NCBI GenBank assembly: GCA_945874195.1
Contig: CAMCFW010000006.1
Span: 1-20,215, forward strand
Origin: Chryseobacterium gleum
GTDB taxonomy: Bacteria > Bacteroidota > Bacteroidia > UBA10329
Length of the DNA: 20,215 nt
Reading direction: 5' to 3'
The position numbers and the translations under genes are program-made. The notes below the pieces were generated by a model. The model was not told where the DNA came from and made no database searches. It saw only the letters and a program-made list of their open reading frames with translations. Below, piece by piece: positions 7,873-15,842 of this stretch (position 1 is the stretch's first letter; the number at the start of each line of letters is the position of its first letter).

Positions 7873-8745
7873 ATGAGCAGGTTGGAAGTACTTAAGACAT
7901 ACAAGATCTATATCGGTGGGCAGTTTCCGAGAACGGAAAGTGGCAGGTTCTATCCTGTCACGCTGAAAGATGGAACAGTGACCAACATATGCCTTAGCAG
8001 CCGCAAAGACCTGCGGAATGCGGTGGTGGCTGCGCGGAATGCCTTTGAAGGTTGGAGCGGACGGGCTGCCTTTAACCGTAGCCAGATCCTGTATCGCATT
8101 GCCGAAATGCTGGAGGGAAGAAAAGCGCAGTTCGCGGAGGAACTGATGGCGGTCGGTGTTTCGAAAACCGCTGCGCAGAAGGAACTGGAAGCTTCCATCG
8201 ACCGTTGCGTCTATTTCGCTGGTTGGTGCGACAAATACACGCAGGTTTTTGGAAGCGTGAACCCTGTGGCCTCGTCTCACTTCAACTTCAGCGTTCACGA
8301 ACCAACAGGCGTTGTGACCATCATCGCGCCAGAAAGTCCTTCATTGCTCGGATTGGTGAGTTGCATCATGCCTGTGATCGCGGGCGGAAATACCTGCGTT
8401 GTGCTTGCTTCAGAAAATTCGCCACACGTGGCCGTCACCTTTGCTGAGGCGTTAAATAGTTCGGACTTACCAGGCGGTGTGGTCAACATTCTTACTGGAA
8501 AGGAAGACGAGCTTGCCGATCAGTTCAGCAGCCACATGGATGTGAATGCCACCATATATTGCCGTACAAAACACCTTAGGAAGACCCAAGAAAACGGTTC
8601 GCTGAACGTGAAACGCGTGCTCAACTGGAGTAAATACGATTGGAACAAACAGGGCGATGACCCTTACCTCATTCTCGACACGCAAGAGGTGAAGACAACT
8701 TGGCACCCGATCGAGAACATTGCCGGAACCAAATCGGGTTATTAA
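7873..8745 (+). CDS. Truncated aldehyde dehydrogenase-like protein without catalytic residues (ALDH16 C-terminal-domain-like)
   Basis: The 290-residue protein has the ALDH N-terminal and NAD-binding fold: KIYIGGQF (11-18), LRNAVVAARNAFEGW (47-61), EPTGVVTIIAPESPSLLG (143-160), GGNTCVVL and LPGGVVNILTG (199-209). After about residue 225 it leaves the ALDH pattern. The whole catalytic domain with its Cys and Glu is missing, and a distinct tail with KTTWHPI (274-280) closes the protein. That tail and order resemble the second, non-catalytic domain of ALDH16, here a separate gene starting one base after the catalytic ALDH stop, in a different frame. A structural or regulatory partner subunit is the likely role. 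It is not a broken ALDH copy: frame and ends are clean and coupling is tight. Confidence 0.88.
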   Translation: MSRLEVLKTYKIYIGGQFPRTESGRFYPVTLKDGTVTNICLSSRKDLRNAVVAARNAFEGWSGRAAFNRSQILYRIAEMLEGRKAQFAEELMAVGVSKTAAQKELEASIDRCVYFAGWCDKYTQVFGSVNPVASSHFNFSVHEPTGVVTIIAPESPSLLGLVSCIMPVIAGGNTCVVLASENSPHVAVTFAEALNSSDLPGGVVNILTGKEDELADQFSSHMDVNATIYCRTKHLRKTQENGSLNVKRVLNWSKYDWNKQGDDPYLILDTQEVKTTWHPIENIAGTKSGY

Positions 8746-8785
8746 GTACCGCCTTCCGCTTATGGTTATCTACATCACGCTCGGA

Positions 8786-8820
8786 ACCGTATTGCTTTCA
8801 TTGCAATACGGTCTTTTCTG
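8786..8820 (+). terminator. Intrinsic terminator of the deoC operon
   Basis: A perfect 10-base-pair stem (ACCGTATTGC at 8786-8795 with GCAATACGGT at 8803-8812) encloses a 7-base loop and is followed by CTTTTCT on the plus strand. It sits 40 bases after the second ALDH gene and before the convergent cphA stop. The minus-strand side has no T run, so it mainly serves the plus-strand operon. Confidence 0.85.
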
Positions 8821-8831
8821 AAGTTCAGCGC

Positions 8832-11486
8832 TCACATATTAGGAATATCACCCTTATCGAAAGCGCCATATAGGTCTTTCACTTCATCCTCTTTGAACTT
8901 CATTACCAGATCCAGAGCAGCAGGCACCACATCAGAACTTACTACGATCAACGTTCCAGGCGTGGCGTGCTTCACAGCATAAGTGATCGCTTCTTCCTCC
9001 GAACGGATCACCTTTCTAGGTTTGTTCGGATCCACGGAATTGATGCCTGCTTCCAATAGCCCGATCAATTCCTGTTCAGTCCTGCCTCGCAGATTCCTAT
9101 CCTGACGGATGATGATCTCGTCAAACATTTCGGCCGCTATCGCCCCTAGTTCCTTCGTGTCTTCATCGCGTCTATCGCCCACTCCGGCAATGATGCCAAC
9201 TTTGGGAGATCCGTCCATTTTGGCCACCAACTGTCCAAGCGCACGGAAACCTGCCGCGTTGTGAGCATAATCAAGCATGATGCTGAAGTTCTTGAACTGG
9301 AACAGGTTCAGCCTTCCAGGTGTTTGCGATGGGGATGGGATGAACGATTCCAGCGCCACTTTGATGTCTTCTACAGAAAACTCCCTTAAATAAGCGGTCA
9401 ACGTTGCTGGAAGCACATTCTGGATCATGAAATCGGCCCGTCCGCCCATGGTCAATGGCACGTTCACAGCTTTGGTGATCCGTATTTTCCATTCACCTTT
9501 CATAATAGTGATGAAGCCGTTCTCGTAAATGGCCGAGATACCCCCATTGGCCGCGTGTTTCTTAATCCGCGGACTATTCTCATCCATCGAAAAAAGAGCA
9601 ACATGACTCTTCACATTCTGCCTCATTTCATACACACGGTCGTCATCGGCATTCAGAACGGCATAACCTGTAGGCAACACAACTTCGGGAATGACTCCTT
9701 TGACCTTGGCCAACTGATCGAGCGTATGAATTCCCTTCAGTCCGAGGTGGTCGGAAGCCACATTGGTCACAATTCCTATGTCGCAGCGCTTGAAACCGAG
9801 CCCTGCACGAAGTAATCCACCACGGGCACATTCGAGCACGGCAAAATTCACCGTTGGGTCTTTCAACACGAATTCGGCACTGGCGGGGCCTGTGCAATCT
9901 CCCTTCATCAACAATCGGTTCTGAATGTAAACGCCATCGGTGGTCGTATATCCGACCTTGAATCCTTTCAATCGCATCATGTGAGCTATCAAACGGGTGG
10001 TGGTGGTCTTTCCGTTGGTTCCGGTCACGGCCACAATAGGAATTCGAGCGGTTTCTCCGGGAGGATAAAGCATGTCCATTACGTGGGCGGCCACATTTCG
10101 GCCCAATCCACTGCTGGGTGCCAAGTGCATTCGGAAACCGGGGGCAGCATTCACCTCCAGCACCGCACCGCCAGTTTCGGTCAGCGGAACGTCTATGGCC
10201 GTGGTCATGATGTCAATACCGCAGATGTCAAGCCCAATAATGCGGCTGATGCGCTCGGCCATGAAAACATTATAAGGATGAACGATATCGGTCACATCTT
10301 CGGCCGTTCCGCCTGTGCTCAGGTTTCCAGTGTCCTTCAGCTTCACGAACTCGCCCTTCGGAGCAACCGTTCCAAGCGAATAGCCCTTTGCCTTCAAAAT
10401 GGCCAGGGTCATGTCGTTCACGGTTATCTCGGTCAGAACATTTTCGTGTCCGTATCCCCTTCTTGGGTCGCGGTTGGTCTCATCGATCAGTTGTTGGATG
10501 GTGCTTTTTCCATCTCCCACCACATGCGCTGGCGTTCGTTTTGCGGCTGCCACCAGTTTGTGGTCAATCACCAATAATCTATAATCGTCTCCTGTTATGA
10601 ACTTTTCAGCGATCACCGAACGGCTGATCTCTTTGGCAGCTTCAAAAGCCACGATGGCGTCTTCCTTGGTCCGCACATCGGTGGTAATTCCTCGACCGTG
10701 ATTTCCATTAATCGGTTTCAGTACCAAGGGGAAACCAATGCGTTCGATGGCTTCCTCCAATCCCGCAACCGACCGAACGATGTCGCCTTTCGGAACTGGA
10801 ACTTCGGCTGCTTCCAACAGGAATTTCGTGTCTTCCTTATCGCAGGCAATCTCCACACCGATGCTTGATGTTTGGCTGGTCACCGTGGCCTGAATGCGTT
10901 TCTGATTGGCACCATAGCCCAGTTGGCAAAGCGAATATTTGTTCAGCCTGATCCACGGAATGCCGCGCAGTTGAGCCTCTTCCACAATGGAACCCGTGCT
11001 TGGCCCAAGGCGTTCGCTTTCGCGCAGTTCGCGCATTTCCTGTATGTCCTTCTCAATGTCATAATCCCTGCCTGCGATCAAGGCTTCGGCAATGCTCACA
11101 GCTGCCTTAGCGGCATGCCGACCCACCTTTTCCTCCATGTAGCTGAACACCACGAAGTAAACGCCCGGTTCGCCATAGGTCCGTGTGCGGCCGAAGCCCG
11201 TGTCCATTCCGGCAAGGGTCTGGATCTCGAGGGCAATGTGCTCGATCACATGACCCATCCACGTGCCTTCTTTCACCCGCATGAAAAATCCTCCCTCCAC
11301 ACTTTCTGAACAGCGGTGCGAGAACATGCTGGGGAACATGGCTTCCAGTCGCTCGGCAAAACCGGGTATCTTATCGGTGGACTGTTGTTCCATCTCTTCC
11401 AAGTCCAACACCATCACGATCAACTTATCTCTATTCACCGACCAATAGTTCGGTCCCCGCATCGCATTGATCTCTCTAATTCTCAT
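8832..11486 (-). CDS. cphA: Cyanophycin synthetase
   Basis: CphA builds the storage polymer cyanophycin (a poly-Asp chain with Arg side groups) by alternating ATP-dependent additions in the cytosol. The 884-residue protein has the three expected parts. The first is an N-terminal domain with GHVIEHIALEIQ (78-89). The second is an ATP-grasp domain with KPINGNHGRGIT (257-268), the HPYN block and LEVNAAPGFRMHL (443-455). The third is a Mur-ligase-like domain with P-loop GTNGKTTT (489-496) and NVASDHLGLKG. Size matches cyanobacterial CphA1 (about 870-900), not the shorter CphA2. The gene is divergent from cphB across 101 bases, in which I find no convincing promoter for either side (only one-mismatch matches to the -7 element). 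Confidence 0.97.
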   Translation of the reverse strand: MRIREINAMRGPNYWSVNRDKLIVMVLDLEEMEQQSTDKIPGFAERLEAMFPSMFSHRCSESVEGGFFMRVKEGTWMGHVIEHIALEIQTLAGMDTGFGRTRTYGEPGVYFVVFSYMEEKVGRHAAKAAVSIAEALIAGRDYDIEKDIQEMRELRESERLGPSTGSIVEEAQLRGIPWIRLNKYSLCQLGYGANQKRIQATVTSQTSSIGVEIACDKEDTKFLLEAAEVPVPKGDIVRSVAGLEEAIERIGFPLVLKPINGNHGRGITTDVRTKEDAIVAFEAAKEISRSVIAEKFITGDDYRLLVIDHKLVAAAKRTPAHVVGDGKSTIQQLIDETNRDPRRGYGHENVLTEITVNDMTLAILKAKGYSLGTVAPKGEFVKLKDTGNLSTGGTAEDVTDIVHPYNVFMAERISRIIGLDICGIDIMTTAIDVPLTETGGAVLEVNAAPGFRMHLAPSSGLGRNVAAHVMDMLYPPGETARIPIVAVTGTNGKTTTTRLIAHMMRLKGFKVGYTTTDGVYIQNRLLMKGDCTGPASAEFVLKDPTVNFAVLECARGGLLRAGLGFKRCDIGIVTNVASDHLGLKGIHTLDQLAKVKGVIPEVVLPTGYAVLNADDDRVYEMRQNVKSHVALFSMDENSPRIKKHAANGGISAIYENGFITIMKGEWKIRITKAVNVPLTMGGRADFMIQNVLPATLTAYLREFSVEDIKVALESFIPSPSQTPGRLNLFQFKNFSIMLDYAHNAAGFRALGQLVAKMDGSPKVGIIAGVGDRRDEDTKELGAIAAEMFDEIIIRQDRNLRGRTEQELIGLLEAGINSVDPNKPRKVIRSEEEAITYAVKHATPGTLIVVSSDVVPAALDLVMKFKEDEVKDLYGAFDKGDIPNM

Positions 11487-11587
11487 GTTTTAGGTTGTTC
11501 AAATTCTTTGGGGAATTAACAAAAAAGTAGGGTCGGTCTGACGAATTAATTCTGGAATATTGACAACTTGAAACGCACGAGACCAAA

Positions 11588-12451
11588 ATGAGCCGTCATT
11601 CGAAACCAAGGGGGGTTCTCATTCCGATAGGCGGAGGAGAAGACAGGGGGGAGGAAAAAGAACCGCGCTTGCCCTTTGAGCAGAAAGGAGTGCTTAAACA
11701 CATTCTGGACAAGGCCAAGGGCCCGAATTCAAAGGTGGTGCTGGTCACCTCCGCATCCAGCATTCCGAAGGAAGTGAGCGAAGCCTACCGCTTCGGTTTT
11801 GGACGATTGGGTTGCCATAAAATGCTGCATTACCACATGACCAAAAGATCGGAATGCAACGAAGAAGCGCTGTTGAAAGACTTTTCCGAGGCCGATGTGG
11901 TGATGTTCAGTGGGGGAAATCAGGTGAATCTTCCGAAGTGGATACGAAAGACCAAACTACACGACCTGCTGAAGGACCGGTATTGGAACGACACGTTGGT
12001 CATTGCCGGAACCAGTGCGGGCGCCATGGCCATGTCAGAGTTCATGGTGGCCGGTGGAAGCGCTTCCGAAGCCTTTGTGAAAGGGGCCGTGCAGATGAGC
12101 ACGGGTCTGGGCCTTATTCCCGAATTGATAATCGACACCCATTTTGTGCGCAGAGGGCGCTTTGGGCGGTTGGCCGAAGCAGTGGCCATCTATCCGCAAT
12201 GCATCGGCATCGGCCTGGCCGAAGACACCGGGGTCATCATTGAAGGAGGAGACCATTTTACCGTCATCGGTTCAGGCATGGCCATTGTCATGGATCCGCG
12301 GAATGTGACCCACAACAACCATGCGTTGCTGAAAAAAGGAACACTCATGTCCATGACCAACCTTACCACGCACCTGTTGGCCAATGGCGATAAGTTCCGA
12401 CTGGCCGACCACAGCACCGAAGTGTTACCAATGGGCCAATCATTCATTTAA
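11588..12451 (+). CDS. cphB: Cyanophycinase (intracellular type)
   Basis: CphB is a serine peptidase of the S51 family that cuts cyanophycin to beta-Asp-Arg dipeptides. The 287-residue protein shows the start IPIGGGED, the SGGNQ loop (108-112), the nucleophile Ser143 in GTSAGAMAMS, and DTHFVRRGRFGRL, which matches the conserved substrate-binding/His segment of cyanophycinases. There is no signal peptide, so it acts in the cytosol, unlike secreted CphE-type enzymes. It is divergent from cphA and converges on the dipeptidase gene five bases away. The position next to cphA makes the substrate assignment strong. Confidence 0.95.
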   Translation: MSRHSKPRGVLIPIGGGEDRGEEKEPRLPFEQKGVLKHILDKAKGPNSKVVLVTSASSIPKEVSEAYRFGFGRLGCHKMLHYHMTKRSECNEEALLKDFSEADVVMFSGGNQVNLPKWIRKTKLHDLLKDRYWNDTLVIAGTSAGAMAMSEFMVAGGSASEAFVKGAVQMSTGLGLIPELIIDTHFVRRGRFGRLAEAVAIYPQCIGIGLAEDTGVIIEGGDHFTVIGSGMAIVMDPRNVTHNNHALLKKGTLMSMTNLTTHLLANGDKFRLADHSTEVLPMGQSFI

Positions 12452-12456
12452 AGGGC

Positions 12457-13386
12457 TTATTTGTAGATGGCGAGCTGCATCTCCTCGCCCTGCTTCACAA
12501 AACCGCGATACATGCCAGCGGTATTGAACTCCATGCTGATGTTTCCCATCGGGTCAACGGCAATGAGGCCACCGTCACCGCCCAGGTCCAACACGCGTTG
12601 CTGTATCACCTCAACACAGGCATCGGCCAACGATAGCCCTTTGAATTCCATGAGGGCCGAAACCTCGTAAGCCACCACTCCACGAATGAAGAATTCGCCA
12701 CTGCCTGTGCACGAGACCGCACAGGTCGCGTTATTGGCGTACGTTCCTGCCCCAATGATCGGGCTGTCGCCCACCCTGCCATATTTCTTGTTGGTCATTC
12801 CGCCAGTCGAAGTAGCGGCCGCCAGATTTCCATCTTTATCCACCGCAACCGCGCCCACCGTTCCGAATTTCCGATCGGGGTTCAGGTTGTGATCCAAGGC
12901 CGTTTGGTCAGTTCCGCGAACAGAAAGCCACTGCCTCCGCCTCCATTCCTCATCAAAATAACTGGCCGGTTCAAAGGCCACGTTCATTTCCTTTCCAAAG
13001 GCCTCCGCCCCCTTTCCGGCCAGCATCACGTGTTCGGTCTTTTCCATCACCAGTCGCGCCAGCGAAACGGGGTTTTTCACACCTGTAATGCCACACACCG
13101 CCCCTGCCATGCGGTCCTTTCCGCTCATGATGGATGCATCCATTTCGTGCGAACCATCGGCTGTGAACACCGAACCTTTTCCGGCATTGAATAGAGGGTC
13201 GTCCTCCATCGTTCTCACTGCCAACTCCACCGCATCCATCGCGCTGCCGCCTTTTTCAAGAATGTTGTTTCCGGCTTCCAGGGCCCATCGCAACGCTGCC
13301 AGATAGGCCGCTTCCTTTTCCGCACTCATCTCGCTTTTCAGCAGCGTGCCTGCCCCGCCATGAATGACCAATGTTGTCTTGTGCAT
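12457..13386 (-). CDS. iaaA: Isoaspartyl peptidase / type III L-asparaginase
   Basis: This 309-residue N-terminal nucleophile hydrolase should self-cleave between Gly175 and Thr176 (motif GTVGAVAVD), giving alpha and beta chains with Thr176 as nucleophile. Further family motifs are VIHGGAGT (7-14), GKGSVFTADGSHEMDASIM and TSTGGMTNKKYGRVGDSPIIGAGTYA, quoted in parts. Such enzymes hydrolyse beta-aspartyl dipeptides and asparagine. Next to cphA and cphB, the likely natural substrate is beta-Asp-Arg, giving free Asp and Arg. It lacks a signal peptide, so it is cytosolic, unlike periplasmic or lysosomal aspartylglucosaminidase relatives. It has its own promoter facing away from cysQ. Confidence 0.94.
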   Translation of the reverse strand: MHKTTLVIHGGAGTLLKSEMSAEKEAAYLAALRWALEAGNNILEKGGSAMDAVELAVRTMEDDPLFNAGKGSVFTADGSHEMDASIMSGKDRMAGAVCGITGVKNPVSLARLVMEKTEHVMLAGKGAEAFGKEMNVAFEPASYFDEEWRRRQWLSVRGTDQTALDHNLNPDRKFGTVGAVAVDKDGNLAAATSTGGMTNKKYGRVGDSPIIGAGTYANNATCAVSCTGSGEFFIRGVVAYEVSALMEFKGLSLADACVEVIQQRVLDLGGDGGLIAVDPMGNISMEFNTAGMYRGFVKQGEEMQLAIYK

Positions 13387-13402
13387 CTCCTTGAATTTGA
13401 GG

Positions 13403-13410
13403 CGAAGATA
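13403..13410 (-). promoter_or_regulatory. Probable -7 promoter element of iaaA
   Basis: The minus strand reads TATCTTCG (TAnnTTCG form), ending 16 bases before the iaaA ATG. It lies back to back with the cysQ element in a 65-base divergent gap. No clear -33 element is visible. Confidence 0.5.
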
Positions 13411-13416
13411 ACGCGC

Positions 13417-13446
13417 TTTGAACCATCGCCTCAGCCATTACCTTCG
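13417..13446 (+). promoter_or_regulatory. Probable promoter of cysQ
   Basis: TTTG at 13417-13420 is followed after 18 bases by TACCTTCG at 13439-13446, the best -33/-7 pair in the window. The element ends five bases before the cysQ ATG, so the transcript would have little or no leader. Confidence 0.65.
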
Positions 13447-13451
13447 CGACC

Positions 13452-14243
13452 ATGATGGAACTAGCAATAAAGGCCGCTTTCGAAGGTGGTCTGGAGATAC
13501 TCGAAGTGTATGGCACCGCCTTTTCGGTCGATGTGAAAGAAGACAAAAGCCCCCTTACCGAAGCCGACCGCAGAGCCCACAACCGGATCATGGAATTTCT
13601 TTCCGCAACCGGCATTCCCGTGCTCAGCGAAGAAGGAAAAAGCATTCCCTACTCCGAACGCAGGCACTGGAAACAGTTCTGGCTGGTCGACCCGCTTGAC
13701 GGAACCAAGGAGTTCATCAAACGCAATGGAGAGTTCACCGTCAACATCGCCCTCATCGAAGATGGTGTGCCCGTTTCTGGTGTCATCTATGTTCCCATCA
13801 AGGACGAAATGTACATCGGCATCAAAGGCCTGGGCGCTTTCAAGATCCAAAATTACTCCAAGGTCCACACGTCACAGATCGACCTCGAAACGCTCATTGC
13901 CAACGGCCACCAACTACCCGTGCAAACAACCAGAACCACCTTCACCATGGTCGGAAGCCGTTCGCACATGAGCGATGAAACGCTCGAATACCTTGAAAAG
14001 ATGAAGCAACAGCATGGCGAAGTGGACATGGTCTCCATGGGTAGTTCCCTTAAACTCTGCCTCGTGGCCGAAGGCGTGGCCGATGTCTATCCGCGCTTCG
14101 CCCCCACCATGGAATGGGACACCGCGGCCGGGCAGGCCATTGCCACCAATGCCGGTTGCCTCGTCACCGGGCAGGACGAACGAACCCCCCTGCGCTACAA
14201 TAAGGAGAACCTCCTCAATCCGTGGTTCGTGGTGAAGGGCTGA
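13452..14243 (+). CDS. cysQ: 3'(2'),5'-bisphosphate nucleotidase
   Basis: CysQ removes the 3'-phosphate of PAP, the by-product of sulfotransferases and PAPS reductase, and so prevents its build-up. The 263-residue protein belongs to the Mg-dependent, Li-sensitive inositol-phosphatase superfamily. It shows SEE (59-61), the metal-binding DPLDGTKEF (80-88), and WDTAAG (222-227). The start may be either of two adjacent ATG codons (13452 or 13455). It works with the cysCDN genes at 2.6-5.4 kb although it is separated from them, and is divergent from iaaA. Confidence 0.95.
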   Translation: MMELAIKAAFEGGLEILEVYGTAFSVDVKEDKSPLTEADRRAHNRIMEFLSATGIPVLSEEGKSIPYSERRHWKQFWLVDPLDGTKEFIKRNGEFTVNIALIEDGVPVSGVIYVPIKDEMYIGIKGLGAFKIQNYSKVHTSQIDLETLIANGHQLPVQTTRTTFTMVGSRSHMSDETLEYLEKMKQQHGEVDMVSMGSSLKLCLVAEGVADVYPRFAPTMEWDTAAGQAIATNAGCLVTGQDERTPLRYNKENLLNPWFVVKG

Positions 14244-14250
14244 GAAATGC

Positions 14251-14258
14251 TATCTTAG
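14251..14258 (+). promoter_or_regulatory. Possible -7 element before the GH114-like gene
   Basis: TATCTTAG differs by one base from TAnnTTTG and ends 19 bases before the next ATG, just after the cysQ stop. It is weaker than the other elements and may be chance, since the gene could be co-transcribed with cysQ (34-base gap). Confidence 0.35.
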
Positions 14259-14277
14259 ACAGACCAGATCCTCACTA

Positions 14278-15246
14278 ATGAAAAAGTGTTTCCTTTTGGC
14301 TTTGATCACCGTGGCGTCTTCGTCTTGCGAGAAGAACTGGGACGACCGCGATTTTAAGCAGGACATGCGCGATTTTGTCATCGGCATAAGCCAATATTCC
14401 AAAGCACTGGATCCGAATTTCATGATCATTCCACAGAATGGAATTGAGTTGGTAACCGAAACCGGAGACGATGCCGATGCGCTGGCCACGGCCTACCTGA
14501 ATGCGATCGATGGCCACGGACAGGAAGACCTCTTCTACGGTTATACCAACGATGATGTGGCAACGCCAACTGCCGATTCTGACTATCTCCGTTTGTTCCT
14601 CGACCGATCAAATGCAGAAGGAAATCGCATTCTGGTGATCGATTATTGTTCCGCCACCGATAAAATGGATGATTCCTATGCGGTGAATGCCGCGGCCGGA
14701 TACATCTCCTTTGCTGCCGATCACCGCGAATTGGACAACATTCCAAGCTATCCCTCGCCCATCTTCAATGGGAACAATTCGGTGGTGACCACCTTGGCCG
14801 AAGCACAGAATTTTCTCTACCTCATCAATCCCGACAATTTTGCCACCAAGGCCTCTTTCATTTCAGCCGTGACCGCCACCAATTACGATCTGTTGGTAAT
14901 GGATCTTTTCTTCCATGATGGAAGTTTATTCACTTCATCGGAAATAGCGCAACTGCGCCAAAAAACGAATGGAGGAAGCCGATTGGTGATCTGCTACATG
15001 AGCATTGGCGAAGCAGAGGATTACCGCTATTACTGGCAGAATTCATGGAATTCGAACAAGCCTTCGTGGCTTAGAGACGAGAACCCCGATTGGGCGGGCA
15101 ACTACAAAGTGGCGTATTGGGATGCGAGTTGGCAAGAGGTCATCTACGGCAACAATACGTCCTACCTGAAAAAAATTCTCGATGCCGATTTCGATGGCGT
15201 ATATCTCGACATCATCGATGCCTACGAATATTTTGAAGCGCAGTAA
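14278..15246 (+). CDS. Putative lipoprotein of the GH114 / TM1410-like family
   Basis: The 322-residue protein starts with a short export signal (MKKCFLLALITVASSSC). Cys17 is a likely lipidation site, although the lipobox position -3 is Ser rather than Leu. The mature part looks like the TIM-barrel family containing endo-alpha-1,4-polygalactosaminidase: FVIGISQYSKALDP (33-46), LLVMDLFF (205-212), LVICYMSIGEAEDYR (236-250) and DFDGVYLDIIDAYEY (304-318). It would act on galactosamine-rich polysaccharide at or outside the cell envelope. Substrate is inference, as many members are uncharacterised. It converges on the PPTase gene with two bases between the stops. Confidence 0.78.
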   Translation: MKKCFLLALITVASSSCEKNWDDRDFKQDMRDFVIGISQYSKALDPNFMIIPQNGIELVTETGDDADALATAYLNAIDGHGQEDLFYGYTNDDVATPTADSDYLRLFLDRSNAEGNRILVIDYCSATDKMDDSYAVNAAAGYISFAADHRELDNIPSYPSPIFNGNNSVVTTLAEAQNFLYLINPDNFATKASFISAVTATNYDLLVMDLFFHDGSLFTSSEIAQLRQKTNGGSRLVICYMSIGEAEDYRYYWQNSWNSNKPSWLRDENPDWAGNYKVAYWDASWQEVIYGNNTSYLKKILDADFDGVYLDIIDAYEYFEAQ

Positions 15247-15248
15247 CT

Positions 15249-15842
15249 TCACACCGCCCACACGAGTATCGCCCCGTCCAACTTGCGCCATCCAAGCGAA
15301 AGTTCGGTCTTCAATCCTTCAAAAACGAAACTGGTCGGCAGAATGCTATCCTCAATGGAGTGAATGGTAATCGGGTCGCGGAAATCCAGTCCCGGCTTTG
15401 CGTTGTATTTATACACCGCCTCTTTGGCCGCCCAGAAAAGCGTGGTCGTCTCCACGTCCTGCGCCATTTCCAGTTCGTTGTCGTCCAGAAAGCGGTCGCG
15501 CACCTTCATCACATTAGGCTTGTAACGTTGCACATCAACACCCAGTTTTCCCGTTCCCAGAAGAATGGCCGCGTAGCCTTCCGTATGCGAAATGGAAAGC
15601 TCAAGCGAATGATGCGGCAAGAGTGGCTTCCCATGCTCATCTTTCGACACTTCCGGCATTTCGCCCAACATCTCGGCCAACAACAACCGTGAGGCATAAC
15701 GCTGCAACTGCGTGCGCGGATGCCGTACCGAAAGCTCGGCAGCAAGCAATGGGAAATCACGCTCAAACCGTGCCTCCGATCCATCGATCTGCCACAGACC
15801 GAGGCGATTACTTCCGACCGCTATTTCTTCAACAAAAGGCAC
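15249..15842 (-). CDS. 4'-phosphopantetheinyl transferase, Sfp type
   Basis: The enzyme transfers phosphopantetheine from coenzyme A to a serine of acyl- or peptidyl-carrier proteins. With a start at GTG 15842 it has 197 residues. Motifs are ISHTEGYAAI (84-93), the Mg-binding GVDVQ (101-105, Asp103) and WAAKEAVYK (137-145). The GTG shares its first base with the stop of the upstream hydrolase (TAGTG), so translation is coupled. A longer open frame reaches 15911, but its extra residues only cover the hydrolase C-terminus. No polyketide or peptide synthetase is in view, so the target could simply be the fatty-acid carrier protein. Confidence 0.92.
   Translation of the reverse strand: MPFVEEIAVGSNRLGLWQIDGSEARFERDFPLLAAELSVRHPRTQLQRYASRLLLAEMLGEMPEVSKDEHGKPLLPHHSLELSISHTEGYAAILLGTGKLGVDVQRYKPNVMKVRDRFLDDNELEMAQDVETTTLFWAAKEAVYKYNAKPGLDFRDPITIHSIEDSILPTSFVFEGLKTELSLGWRKLDGAILVWAV

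Noticed and set aside
7873..8745. The second ALDH as a frameshifted or decayed dehydrogenase
   Set aside because: It has a clean start, stop and tight coupling, and its tail is ordered and ALDH16-like; no remains of a catalytic domain follow it in any frame before the terminator.
9555..10577. Long open frames antisense to cphA
   Set aside because: They have no promoter or start context, and their composition is that of the complement of a GC-moderate coding gene; cphA is unmistakable.
11560..11565. TTGACA as a classical sigma-70 -35 box for cphB
   Set aside because: A -10 box at the normal spacing would fall on the cphB start codon, and other genes here use the Bacteroidota -33/-7 type.
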